IMG/VR virus record: IMGVR_UViG_3300041016_000333
Location: 1-28,737 of that record
Length of the DNA: 28,737 nt
Direction: 5' to 3' (one strand)
Source: a virus
The translations under genes and the position numbers were made by a program. The notes under the pieces were generated by a model. That model made no database searches, had not been told where the DNA came from, and saw nothing but the letters and a program-made list of their open reading frames with translations. Shown piece by piece: positions 18,301 to 24,809 of the stretch (the first letter of the stretch is position 1; each line of letters starts with the position of its first letter).

Positions 18301-18430
18301 TTGTTTTTGAATATGATGAATTTCTTTTGGTTATATCTAATATATCATCAATTTGAAAGTTTAATGATATATCAGCGTCATCATAGGTATCCAAGATTGT
18401 TTGTGCTGCAATAATTTGGAGTGTATTCAT
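15383..18430 (-). CDS. Large tail-tip or baseplate protein
   Basis: The 1015-aa protein begins with a pattern I recall from Bacteroidota phage tail proteins: SLNFQIDDILDITKRNSSYSKTIKIPGTPNNN (about 22-53). The N-terminal 400 residues and the middle are beta-rich and aromatic. Near 845-875 there is a Cys-containing motif (ECCSSLGGTYKGGVCW). The C-terminus (about 900-970) has short Gly/Asn repeats (KGRGNFVGNNVKSGVLLGNNS) and ILVIGDGLTATEDNTIYLD, like the head domains of beta-solenoid fibres, so it may present a projecting tip. A role as tail-tip hub or fibre-attachment protein is inferred from size and position next to the fibre gene. A promoter and terminator separate it from the preceding gene. 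Confidence 0.6.
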   Translation of the reverse strand: MNTLQIIAAQTILDTYDDADISLNFQIDDILDITKRNSSYSKTIKIPGTPNNNTFFRRIFDVNIDAAFFNPVKKIYCELRVGDNQIITGDLQLIDILIDNKLVEYEIVITGQLKSVLTDFGDLTLRNLDLSEYNHIRSQQNIQNSWTYNIKNQGVDTQYGEPGTGYVYPYIINGNSTDVYDRLYTYDLFPSVYVKTVIDKIFDSAGFTYTSNFFNSDYFKKLILPYVNDKIEKDADAINKQTTIVGVNGSNDESTPALSNQWSYFPIVADYPTGYRNISPLMKHGYGWYKNSNFTYFIGLDRESGTVGDDDFQDLLGSWDNNITQVDPYSVYTCQYSGYYDIDFNGQLIMKYINIDSPFTIEFQGGEFRYYYRLLRVNTNGSSSFISQSTEFPATFQPSFTPPAISPVYDIDNPLPFILTAQNVFLEEGDRLFIEFGLEYNEGVNWVGDDNQILVQALLKESYNGIPTTFKVVPSSNNDNGVNTNINMNQILSSQVKIKDFFLDIVKMFNLVVADNPVKPNDFIIEPREDYYNSKPKINDWTYKLDNDSEIKIIPMSELDSKLYTFTYTQDDDYYNNQYYSDIKRIYGDLQFEVENDFSNETNELKLGFSPTPNAQLYIGDRVAPFFIDLNDNQMTPRKVNTRILFYGGLQTTYDTYILKDFPNQSNVLGTTLDVYPYCGMWDDPFNPQYDLSFDNPYKTYYQTDQYPVHTLMDKFHNPTFRQITDINSRLMEAYFHLTPKDISQFDFRDIILIDNSYWRVNKIVDYNPVANDRLTKVVLFKITDLKIFSPDRIEIPKSNSACPTDIVGKKSKTGRPYYTSASGQVVSPECCSSLGGTYKGGVCWANKIFPRPPFDPLPGGGIDKDKIKISYNGAPISEVLTTNNMKNNNSPNSPDVIIKGRGNFVGNNVKSGVLLGNNSSMPSGNNILVIGDGLTATEDNTIYLDRIKINNDGIVPNYVYIIDAGSNDVMNVGKTNLIDKLDGGENSVRNFGGDSKLRPIIDGSISPFGSVTTP

Positions 18431-18434
18431 AGAT

Positions 18435-18467
18435 TTTTATTATAAATATTTATTTTTGATGATTGTT
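18435..18467 (-). promoter_or_regulatory. Candidate phage-specific promoter P3
   Basis: AACAAT (18462-18467, minus strand), a 17-nt spacer and TATAAT (18439-18444) include the exact 15-mer ATATTTATAATAAAA (18435-18449). It lies just downstream of a leftward terminator (18480-18499) and 8 nt before the ATG of the 1015-aa tail protein. The terminator/promoter pairing makes a promoter role more likely than a purely translational one. Confidence 0.65.
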
Positions 18468-18479
18468 TTTAAACAAAAA

Positions 18480-18499
18480 TCCCCCATATTTCAGGGGGA
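18480..18499 (-). terminator. Leftward rho-independent terminator
   Basis: TCCCCC (18480-18485) pairs with GGGGGA (18494-18499) around an 8-nt loop. On the minus strand it is followed by TTTTTGTTT. It lies 29 nt after the stop of the 648-aa tail protein gene and ends the unit that begins near the tail chaperone gene. Confidence 0.7.
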
Positions 18500-18527
18500 C
18501 ATATTCATATACATATAAATTCACATA

Positions 18528-20474
18528 TTAGAATCTAAATTCGTTGAATGAAACCACACAATTTAATGTGTATTGGAATAAATCTTCGTTAATGTTCTTA
18601 TATATTTCTAAATTCGTTTCTTGTAATTGAACTGGATATAATTTATTGTCAGGTGTTTGTATATATACCGATGGAGATTGAATTAGATCTTTAATTAATT
18701 CACGTTCAAATTCATATAACCACCCTGAATTTAGGGTTATCACTTCTTTTGATTTGGAATAAAAATCTTTTGTTCCTCTATCCCACTGATTATATTGGAA
18801 TGCTCCTGAAGAAAATCTACCTTCAGTTTGATAATAGTTAGCTTTTAAAGTATCAATTGATTCTCTACTGACATATTTGAATGGATATGTGATAAATGAC
18901 CCATAAGAATCCTTCCACATTATATGATATAATTCATACATAGAACAATCATTATTTAATTCAAATTCAATTATCTCCGATTGTTGGAAATATGTCGTAC
19001 CTGATAAATCAACAGCAAATACTTCATATGAATTAACACTCCCCGAATAACCTGAGAATGAACCACCAGATATTTCAATCTTTGGTGATTGTGATATTTG
19101 TTCTAATCCAATTGGGGAATAATAATCTGTTGACCCTGATGGTTTTTCAATTACAACTTCTCCAATGGTGGTATTTGATGAGTTTTTAAATACATATGCC
19201 ATCCCATCAACAAATGACCCCGTTCCTTTACAATGTGTTAATAAGAATCCAATTGATGAATTTTCAATTCTATAATTTTTATTGGTTGTTAAAATAGTTG
19301 ATAGATTATTTGTTTGACCCGATTGTAAAACATAATCATTAAAATATGATGTTGTAAATAAAGGTCTATCAATATGTGCATTGTATGTTCTTTTATCTCT
19401 TATTATTTCTTTTACAGGTATTTCAGTCAATCTACCATCAGCATATCTAATAACCCCTGAGATTGGAACTGATGAGGTGGCAAATGGAATATCAGTTAGA
19501 ATACATAACCCCAATGTTGGGTCAACATATATATCCGTTATTGTCCCCACTGTATTATATGATGGTCTTGGTGTTCCATATATTGAACCTGGTTCTGTTG
19601 GTGATGATCCTTGCCAATCTTTATCAATTACAATATTATAAGTTCCAGCACTTAAGATTGTTGTCTGTCCGTTATAATAGGGGTGTGTTGATTGTCCCAC
19701 CACTGTAATGGTTTGTCCTGATAAGAATGAATGTTGTGTTGAACCTGTAAATCCAACATAACCATTAACAAAATAATTATCATCGTAATTCCACGTTGAT
19801 AAATCTTGTTCTATAATAACCTCATCCCCAACTTCAAATAATACCCCTGTTGTTGTGGTAATACCTGTATTGTTAAATCCTACTGTACCACCACTAAAAA
19901 AGTTATCAACAAATTCTACTTGATAAATTATTTCCTCACCTGCATAGATACTATATTCAAACATTGTATCCCCACCATTATAAGATAGACCATAATTGGT
20001 TGTGTTTGCTGATAAATTCTGTGATACAAAATCTTTTAATGTATTTGATAAATCAACATTTCCATAACCAGTTAGATTGGGGTCAATTTTATATTTAATC
20101 ACAACCCCTATTTCAAATGTATATGAATTAATTGGGATTGATGGTTCAAGAGTTATTACAAATTCTGTTGAAGATGGTACTCTAATTACATCATAATATC
20201 CATTTATAGTGGGTGTGTTTGGATTATATAATAATACCTTATCCCCAATATTAAAATTATGATTTAATGTCGTTGTAAATCTTGTATATACACTTCCATT
20301 TATGGGGTATGATACCGCTGTTGATCCTGATAATGACGTATTAACATTCCAAGATAAATTGATTAAATATTTAAATTGGTCGTAATCATTATATTCATCA
20401 GAAAAAACCTGAATTGGAACTGCTGAATATGCTGCAGTAAAATCATTTGGTTGTAATGTTATAGTATATGGCAT
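18528..20474 (-). CDS. Tail structural protein, possibly distal tail or baseplate
   Basis: The 648-aa protein begins MPYTITLQPNDFTAAYSAVP and has an almost entirely beta-type sequence with many Gly, Thr, Tyr and Phe. Its C-terminal 150 residues (about 500-648) contain a WKDSYGSFITYPF segment, then KEVITLNSGWLYEFERELIKDLIQSPSVYIQ and a final QYTLNCVVSFNEFRF, an arrangement I recall in Bacteroidota phage tail proteins next to the tail-tip gene and reminiscent of distal tail proteins. It starts 3 nt after the stop of the gp10-like gene and ends just before a terminator. The exact position in the tail is uncertain. Confidence 0.55.
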   Translation of the reverse strand: MPYTITLQPNDFTAAYSAVPIQVFSDEYNDYDQFKYLINLSWNVNTSLSGSTAVSYPINGSVYTRFTTTLNHNFNIGDKVLLYNPNTPTINGYYDVIRVPSSTEFVITLEPSIPINSYTFEIGVVIKYKIDPNLTGYGNVDLSNTLKDFVSQNLSANTTNYGLSYNGGDTMFEYSIYAGEEIIYQVEFVDNFFSGGTVGFNNTGITTTTGVLFEVGDEVIIEQDLSTWNYDDNYFVNGYVGFTGSTQHSFLSGQTITVVGQSTHPYYNGQTTILSAGTYNIVIDKDWQGSSPTEPGSIYGTPRPSYNTVGTITDIYVDPTLGLCILTDIPFATSSVPISGVIRYADGRLTEIPVKEIIRDKRTYNAHIDRPLFTTSYFNDYVLQSGQTNNLSTILTTNKNYRIENSSIGFLLTHCKGTGSFVDGMAYVFKNSSNTTIGEVVIEKPSGSTDYYSPIGLEQISQSPKIEISGGSFSGYSGSVNSYEVFAVDLSGTTYFQQSEIIEFELNNDCSMYELYHIMWKDSYGSFITYPFKYVSRESIDTLKANYYQTEGRFSSGAFQYNQWDRGTKDFYSKSKEVITLNSGWLYEFERELIKDLIQSPSVYIQTPDNKLYPVQLQETNLEIYKNINEDLFQYTLNCVVSFNEFRF

Positions 20475-20477
20475 AGT

Positions 20478-20933
20478 TTATATATATTTATAGTTTTCAT
20501 TTATCATCTTAATTAGATTATCAACCCCATCTTGTTCGTATTTCCTCTGTAAGGTTTTTGATGTTGTTATTTCCTTAACTGTTTTCTGTATCACATTGGT
20601 GGGTTTAATTCCAAACTTGAATATGTTTCTTGCTATTGGAAATACTGCTGATTGTGGAATACCCTTTATTGATGCCCATTGTGATATTGCTCTTATTGGG
20701 GGATATTTACCAGGTCTTCTACCCTTATCAACATATTTTAAATAATCATTTGCTATAATCTGTATTTCAGTGAAGTCATTAATCAATCTATAATCCAATG
20801 AATTTAATAACGCACCTGATGCTACCTTAGCAAAAGGTTTATTTGATAATAAGAATCTACCAAGAATCTTGACATAATCCCTACCAAATTCCTTCATATT
20901 CTTTTCTGATATGATTGGTTGTGGTTTTGCCAT
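20478..20933 (-). CDS. gp10-like neck / virion morphogenesis protein
   Basis: The 151-aa basic protein has the pattern of HK97 gp10-like neck proteins: an N-terminal helix, LLNSLDYRL followed by IIANDYLKYVDKGRRPGKYPPIRAISQWASIKGI (about 60-95), and PIARNIFKFGIKP. The YxDKGRRPGKxPP motif is a clear hallmark of this family in Bacteroidota phages. Such proteins sit at the head-tail junction. It abuts the tail terminator gene (ATG shares one base with the preceding stop) and is followed 3 nt later by the large tail gene, consistent with a head-tail joining pair. Confidence 0.7.
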   Translation of the reverse strand: MAKPQPIISEKNMKEFGRDYVKILGRFLLSNKPFAKVASGALLNSLDYRLINDFTEIQIIANDYLKYVDKGRRPGKYPPIRAISQWASIKGIPQSAVFPIARNIFKFGIKPTNVIQKTVKEITTSKTLQRKYEQDGVDNLIKMINENYKYI

Positions 20934-22003
20934 TATCCTACTTTATTTATCGTTATTATATTTCCTGGTATTGATGGGACATTCCCTGAAATAGGTTGTG
21001 ATACTATACTAACTGCATTACTTTGATTACTATTTATCTCCCACTTTATTTCAACATATTCATTTGGTGTTGTTGTTTCAAAAAACCAATTCCAAGATGG
21101 AACTTGATATACTGAATTTGATGGGAAACCAACCTGTGTGGCACTATTTGGAACATCATTACCATTTTGGGACAACCATATGTGTGTATGTGTGGCACTA
21201 TTACCTGTGTTCTTTACCATTTGACTACTGAATTGTATATTATATACACCAGGATTATCAACTACAAATCTTGTTCCCCCACTTAAACTAATACCATTAT
21301 TCCAACTATCTTCTGTGTCGGCACTCATCGTTAATACAACACCACTATTTCCTGTTTGATTTCCACTAAATGAAAATGAACCATAATAATTTGTATTACC
21401 TGTAATCCCCGATAATTCTGTTTGTATGTCTTGTATTACCTCACAGTTAGAAAGTGTATCACAAGTTAGATATCGTGTTGTGGGATTGATTGGGGTTAGA
21501 TTGGTTTGAACTATCTCCCCTGTTGGTAATATACAATTTGAATGTTTAACTCTTAATGTAAACTCCCCAATCCAACCATTAACTGAATCTTGTGTTTCAT
21601 CAATACCAGGATAACATCTAACCACATCAACCAATGATAAACCATAATTTCCAAAACTAACTTGAACTTCGGTTACAAAATCTTGAAGGGTTTGTAATGT
21701 ATCAGATAATATCTCTTGAACGTTATTTGAATTAACCCCATTGATATCTAAGTAATTTTCTTGATTATTTGTTTTATCCATAAATAAAACCACAAATGAT
21801 AAATCAGGGATTGCTGTTTTATTTTGGGGGTTGATTACAGAATCTTGTGTGGTTGTAACCCACATATATGGAAACTCCATTTGTCTTGATGTCCCAATGT
21901 CAGATGTGGCACCATATCCAAAATCATTTATAAAATAATGTCTATCAGCGAAGTCCTTGAATAAGGCTATAATCTGATTTAATGAAATAATGTTTACACT
22001 CAT
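20933..22003 (-). CDS. Tail terminator-like protein fused to C1q-like domain
   Basis: The 356-aa product has two parts. Residues 1-165 resemble a tail terminator: SLNQIIALFKDFADRHYFINDFGYG, then EFPYMWVTT and a helix EILSDTLQTLQDFVTEVQ, ending in a strand GEFTLRVKHSNC. A short Cys-containing linker (about 178-200) leads to a C-terminal region (about 207-356) that looks like a C1q/TNF-type jelly roll, with GVYNIQFSSQMVK, THIWLSQNG and NEYVEIKWEI. C1q-like domains are usual in phage fibres and head decorations, so the fusion would display a binding domain at the neck. Its ATG overlaps the TGA of the frameshift product encoded just upstream. The domain calls are by eye. Confidence 0.6.
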   Translation of the reverse strand: MSVNIISLNQIIALFKDFADRHYFINDFGYGATSDIGTSRQMEFPYMWVTTTQDSVINPQNKTAIPDLSFVVLFMDKTNNQENYLDINGVNSNNVQEILSDTLQTLQDFVTEVQVSFGNYGLSLVDVVRCYPGIDETQDSVNGWIGEFTLRVKHSNCILPTGEIVQTNLTPINPTTRYLTCDTLSNCEVIQDIQTELSGITGNTNYYGSFSFSGNQTGNSGVVLTMSADTEDSWNNGISLSGGTRFVVDNPGVYNIQFSSQMVKNTGNSATHTHIWLSQNGNDVPNSATQVGFPSNSVYQVPSWNWFFETTTPNEYVEIKWEINSNQSNAVSIVSQPISGNVPSIPGNIITINKVG

Positions 22004-22272
22004 ACTAATTTATTTTTTTGTTGTGATTCTGTTACCTTGTCCCTATTGTAGAAGTAACTCATCCAATTTAAACAAGATATATAGTTCTTTTTAAATATCT
22101 TGTCATCTGTTGTATTTAATTCTTTTAAAAGGGTGTGAACCATCTGTAACCACATATATCGTTTATCTAATTCAACCTTGTCTTTTAAATCAAATTTGCT
22201 TTGTTTCTTTTTTCTATTTAATTGTTTTCCGAATATTCCCTCATATTGTTTTCTAATAAAGTCGCGCCACCT
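22000..22272 (-). CDS. -1 frameshift extension of the tail assembly chaperone
   Basis: After the slip site, the -1 frame is open from 22272 to a TGA at 22000-22002, giving 90 extra residues beginning RWRDFIRKQYEGIFGKQ and ending ESQQKNKLV. The same frame has a stop at 22318-22320 upstream, so it is accessible only by frameshifting. The stop overlaps the ATG of the next gene as ATGA. The extension fills what would otherwise be a 214-nt gap in a tightly packed operon. The predicted fusion is about 267 aa (177 + 90). It matches the G/GT arrangement of long-tailed phages, where the extension recruits tube subunits to the tape measure. Confidence 0.75.
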   Translation of the reverse strand, partial: RWRDFIRKQYEGIFGKQLNRKKKQSKFDLKDKVELDKRYMWLQMVHTLLKELNTTDDKIFKKNYISCLNWMSYFYNRDKVTESQQKNKLV

Positions 22273-22802
22273 AAAAAAAAAACGAATACCCCATATACTT
22301 GGGATACAGGTAATAATTTAAATATTGATTCTCTATTCATAAATGTCCCCTTGAATGACTCCAATTTTCCATTCTCTTTTTTCTTTCTTAGAAATATACA
22401 TAATAACTTTGCCATTGATCCAAATATATTTCCATTTGATGATTCAATAAGGGTTTCAATTGATATGATTTCCCCCATTGTTAATTGACTAAAATCATCC
22501 TTCATAAAATATGTCTCACCCTCAATTTCAACTGAATCAGAATATTTTGAATCAATATCTGTATTGGTGAAATTAACAATGTTAATAAGATTGATAAAAT
22601 CATCGTAGTTCAACATCATCAGCGTTTCTTCATCCACACCAATAAAAATATTTAATGTCTTTACCCCAAGTTCAATGGGGGTTAATTCTTCCCTGTTAAA
22701 TGAAAATAGTTCACAGAATTGTTCCACAGTTACCTCATCCCAAGATTCAGGTATGTTAAATTCTTTAACCTCATCATCAATTGTTAAATTTAGATTCACC
22801 AT
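22218..22802 (-). CDS. Probable tail assembly chaperone (G-like, frameshifting)
   Basis: The 194-aa acidic protein has PESWDEVTVEQFCELFSF near the N-terminus (about 18-35) and a mostly helical remainder, a style common in Bacteroidota phage chaperone-like proteins. Near its C-terminus is a run of ten T (22273-22282 on the minus strand) ending in TTTTTTA (22272-22278), which in the zero frame reads T TTT TTA, a classic -1 slip site. Without slipping, translation ends at 22218. A candidate phage promoter (22812-22840) precedes it, and the large terminase lies upstream. The chaperone role is inferred mainly from the frameshift; it is separated from the tape measure, unlike in lambda. Confidence 0.6.
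   Translation of the reverse strand: MVNLNLTIDDEVKEFNIPESWDEVTVEQFCELFSFNREELTPIELGVKTLNIFIGVDEETLMMLNYDDFINLINIVNFTNTDIDSKYSDSVEIEGETYFMKDDFSQLTMGEIISIETLIESSNGNIFGSMAKLLCIFLRKKKENGKLESFKGTFMNRESIFKLLPVSQVYGVFVFFLGGATLLENNMREYSENN
22272..22278 (-). promoter_or_regulatory. -1 ribosomal slip site TTTTTTA in a T10 run
   Basis: The minus strand reads GTT TTT TTT TTA GGT in the chaperone frame. The heptamer T TTT TTA fits the X XXY YYZ rule, and the surrounding ten T also allow polymerase slippage. Immediately downstream is GGTGGCGCGAC, unusually GC-rich for this genome, which may help stall the ribosome. Both frames are open for about 100 nt around the site. Confidence 0.75.
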
Positions 22803-22811
22803 AAGTTTTTT

Positions 22812-22840
22812 TTAATAAATATATTATTTGATTGATTGTT
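22812..22840 (-). promoter_or_regulatory. Candidate phage promoter P5 (variant)
   Basis: AACAAT (22835-22840, minus strand) and TATTAA (22812-22817) are separated by exactly 17 nt, and the spacer ends in ATATATT as in P1 and P2. The -10-like box differs from TATAAT at two positions and is followed by a run of A. It lies in the 39-nt gap between the large terminase and the tail chaperone gene. Confidence 0.5.
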
Positions 22841-22841
22841 T

Positions 22842-24035
22842 TTATACCATTCTAAAGACAGGTTTTCTTGATCCTTCCTTACGTGCCCCAAGTTTCATCA
22901 TTGCCACATATCTTAATGCATCAAGTCCGTGATTATATGCATCAATGGGGGTGTTGTCATATCCACCATCTTTATTCTTCTTCCACATATATTTTGATAA
23001 TTCATTCAATAGGTTATTACTTCGTTTGGTAATTGACATTGTTTGTTGTTGAAGTATTTGTATTCCATAGTTGATACTATCCCTACCTTTTTCAACTGGT
23101 TTAATTTGATGACCCATTCTTTTTAATTCAGCAATTGATTTGGGTTCAGCACTATCAGCAAATATCTCCCCACTGATTTTATTTTGTTTCATCATATTTG
23201 ATAATTCAGAATTTAATAATCCTGTTTGGTATATCAATTCATCCACAATTAATTCATCATTGTATTTGTATATTCCAATAAGTGCTGCTGGGTCTGTTGA
23301 ATAACCAAAATCCAATCCATATCCCAATAGTTTTGCTTCATCGGGGATTGTATCAATAATTTTATAATCTTGATATATTGTTCCTTCAACTGAACCTATC
23401 TCCCCATCCAAATAAACTTTAACCCAATTGTCCCAATAGGTTGATGTACTTGCTTTATCCCTATATGATTCAAGTTGTTTTACAATCTCAATTGATAATG
23501 CTTCATTGTCCTTATATGTCAATGTTAGAAATTCAACATTATCATCATTTGATAGTTCATTATTAACCCAAAACTTATTTGATGGGTTATAATCCAAATA
23601 TATATCCCCTGTTGTTCTGATTGCTAATTGTAGATATGCTTCGTAATCAATTCCATTTGCTTCATTGACATATAATATATCCCTTCTTGCTCCACGTAAT
23701 TTACCATCATTGTCAGCACCAAAAAATTCAATGTAAGATCCATTGGTGAATGTGTAGATTGAATTTGATATATTCCAATTGGGGGATATGAATCTATTTG
23801 TCCCCTTCATTATTTTTAAGAAGTCACGAATTGCTCCCCTCTTTAAATGGGGGATATTTTCTGATACAACTGATATTGATAGATTGGGGGTCTTGATTGC
23901 CTTGTCAATAAGAATCATAAGGATGGCAATTGTCTTTCCAGCAGATGAACCACCAGGAATTACCTTAATCCTTTTCTTCATCCCCCTTATCTTTCTTATT
24001 GCTGTGGTATATCTAAAATTATTCTTCTGGTTCAT
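22842..24035 (-). CDS. terL: Terminase large subunit
   Basis: The 397-aa protein is the packaging motor and nuclease. It has a Walker A motif GGSSAGKT (28-35), a Walker B-like DILYVNEAN with Glu125 (119-127), and nuclease acidic residues in GLDFGYSTDP (Asp242), FADSAEP (Asp294) and DAYNHGLDALRY (Asp365/Asp372). The layout matches PBSX-type (Terminase_3) large subunits of about 400-430 aa, so it appears full length. Its start lies inside the end of the small-subunit gene, a 17-nt overlap that suggests coupled translation. It uses the ATP-driven translocation and headful- or end-cleavage role common to the family. Confidence 0.95.
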   Translation of the reverse strand: MNQKNNFRYTTAIRKIRGMKKRIKVIPGGSSAGKTIAILMILIDKAIKTPNLSISVVSENIPHLKRGAIRDFLKIMKGTNRFISPNWNISNSIYTFTNGSYIEFFGADNDGKLRGARRDILYVNEANGIDYEAYLQLAIRTTGDIYLDYNPSNKFWVNNELSNDDNVEFLTLTYKDNEALSIEIVKQLESYRDKASTSTYWDNWVKVYLDGEIGSVEGTIYQDYKIIDTIPDEAKLLGYGLDFGYSTDPAALIGIYKYNDELIVDELIYQTGLLNSELSNMMKQNKISGEIFADSAEPKSIAELKRMGHQIKPVEKGRDSINYGIQILQQQTMSITKRSNNLLNELSKYMWKKNKDGGYDNTPIDAYNHGLDALRYVAMMKLGARKEGSRKPVFRMV

Positions 24036-24396
24036 CAGGAAATAATGGTTGCTCTGATATGGTTATATCTTGTCTTAATGGAGCATCAAACCCACTCATT
24101 TTGTTTATTATCTCAATTGCTTTCATCGCAACTGAATCTCTAACTCCCTTATTACTTTTTAATATGTCTTTTAGGTCATTTAAGAGTTCTTCTTTTGTTA
24201 TTTGATAGTATTGTTGGGTTTCTTTTTTAAGTTCGTCTAATCGTTCCTTTATCTTATCATTACCCATCAACCTACTTGCATTACTTTCTGCTTGTTTATC
24301 AGGAACACCATAAACTTTTTTATAAGCGGCTGTGGCGTTAAAACCATTCACCATATATTCCTGACAAAATGTCTCGTGTTTATCTGATAGTTTCAT
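24019..24396 (-). CDS. terS: Terminase small subunit
   Basis: The 125-aa protein begins MKLSDKHETFCQEYMVNGFNATAAYKKVYG, the HTH-bearing N-terminus of the Terminase_2 (XtmA) family, with ESNASRLMGNDKIKERL following (about 37-53). A central helical region (about 58-100) would oligomerise, and the acidic tail SEQPLFPDEPEE would contact the large subunit. It recognises phage DNA and starts packaging. It overlaps the large-subunit gene by 17 nt and starts 2 nt after the stop of the CxxC protein gene, so these three form one unit under the candidate promoter at 24702-24734. Confidence 0.9.
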   Translation of the reverse strand: MKLSDKHETFCQEYMVNGFNATAAYKKVYGVPDKQAESNASRLMGNDKIKERLDELKKETQQYYQITKEELLNDLKDILKSNKGVRDSVAMKAIEIINKMSGFDAPLRQDITISEQPLFPDEPEE

Positions 24397-24398
24397 AA

Positions 24399-24695
24399 TT
24401 ATGATTTTTTAGGTCTCCCTGCTTTATTTTTACAAGATTGACAACCCACTTTAGGTTTAACCTCTTCTGTTGGTGGTGACAATTGAATATTGTGATTATT
24501 TTGACTTAACTCAGTTACATACCAATTATATAATCTTTTTTGTGCCATTTTAATTTGGGCAGCACAGAAAGAACATATTGATATTTTTTCACCGATGTAT
24601 AACTCAAACATTCGTTCCATTGATCTAACATCAGATTTCATTGTTTTTCTTAGGTTGATTAATCTTTCAATCTCTAATTTGTCTTTTTCTTCCAT
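24399..24695 (-). CDS. Small CxxC / AT-hook-like protein before terminase
   Basis: The 98-aa protein has a helical N-terminus (about 1-35), a CSFC motif (about 42-45), a helix IKMAQKRLYNWYVTEL, a CQSC motif (about 85-88) and ends KAGRPKKS, an AT-hook-like GRP core. Two CxxC pairs could bind one zinc, and the GRP tail could bind the minor groove, so DNA binding is plausible. It directly precedes the small terminase and shares its promoter, so a role in packaging-site recognition or late regulation is possible. I do not recognise a named family. Confidence 0.6.
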   Translation of the reverse strand: MEEKDKLEIERLINLRKTMKSDVRSMERMFELYIGEKISICSFCAAQIKMAQKRLYNWYVTELSQNNHNIQLSPPTEEVKPKVGCQSCKNKAGRPKKS

Positions 24696-24701
24696 ATTAT
24701 T

Positions 24702-24734
24702 TTTTATTATAAATATGTTTAATGGTTTTTTGTT
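24702..24734 (-). promoter_or_regulatory. Candidate phage-specific promoter P4 (packaging unit)
   Basis: AACAAA (24729-24734, minus strand), a 17-nt spacer and TATAAT (24706-24711) include the exact 15-mer ATATTTATAATAAAA (24702-24716). It lies directly downstream of the terminator at 24751-24782 and 10 nt upstream of the ATG of the first packaging-unit gene. This is the clearest terminator-then-promoter junction in the window. Confidence 0.65.
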
Positions 24735-24750
24735 TTTTTTTTAAATAAAA

Positions 24751-24782
24751 AATCCCCCACAAATGGCAGTATGTGAGGGATT
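24751..24782 (-). terminator. Leftward rho-independent terminator before packaging unit
   Basis: AATCCCCCACA (24751-24761) pairs with TGTGAGGGATT (24772-24782), ten of eleven positions matching, around a 10-nt loop. On the minus strand it is followed by TTTTATTT, giving ATTTTTTATTT with the stem end. It closes the right-hand unit ending in the 50-codon gene. Confidence 0.8.
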
Positions 24783-24809
24783 AAACCATAAACTAACAAA
24801 CAAAACTAT

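Noticed and set aside
22218-22272. Reading the T10 run as a sequencing error that breaks one gene
   Set aside because: Possible for a homopolymer, but the zero frame ends with a plausible stop and the slip heptamer sits in the correct phase; programmed slippage in a chaperone-like gene is the better explanation, though resequencing would settle it.
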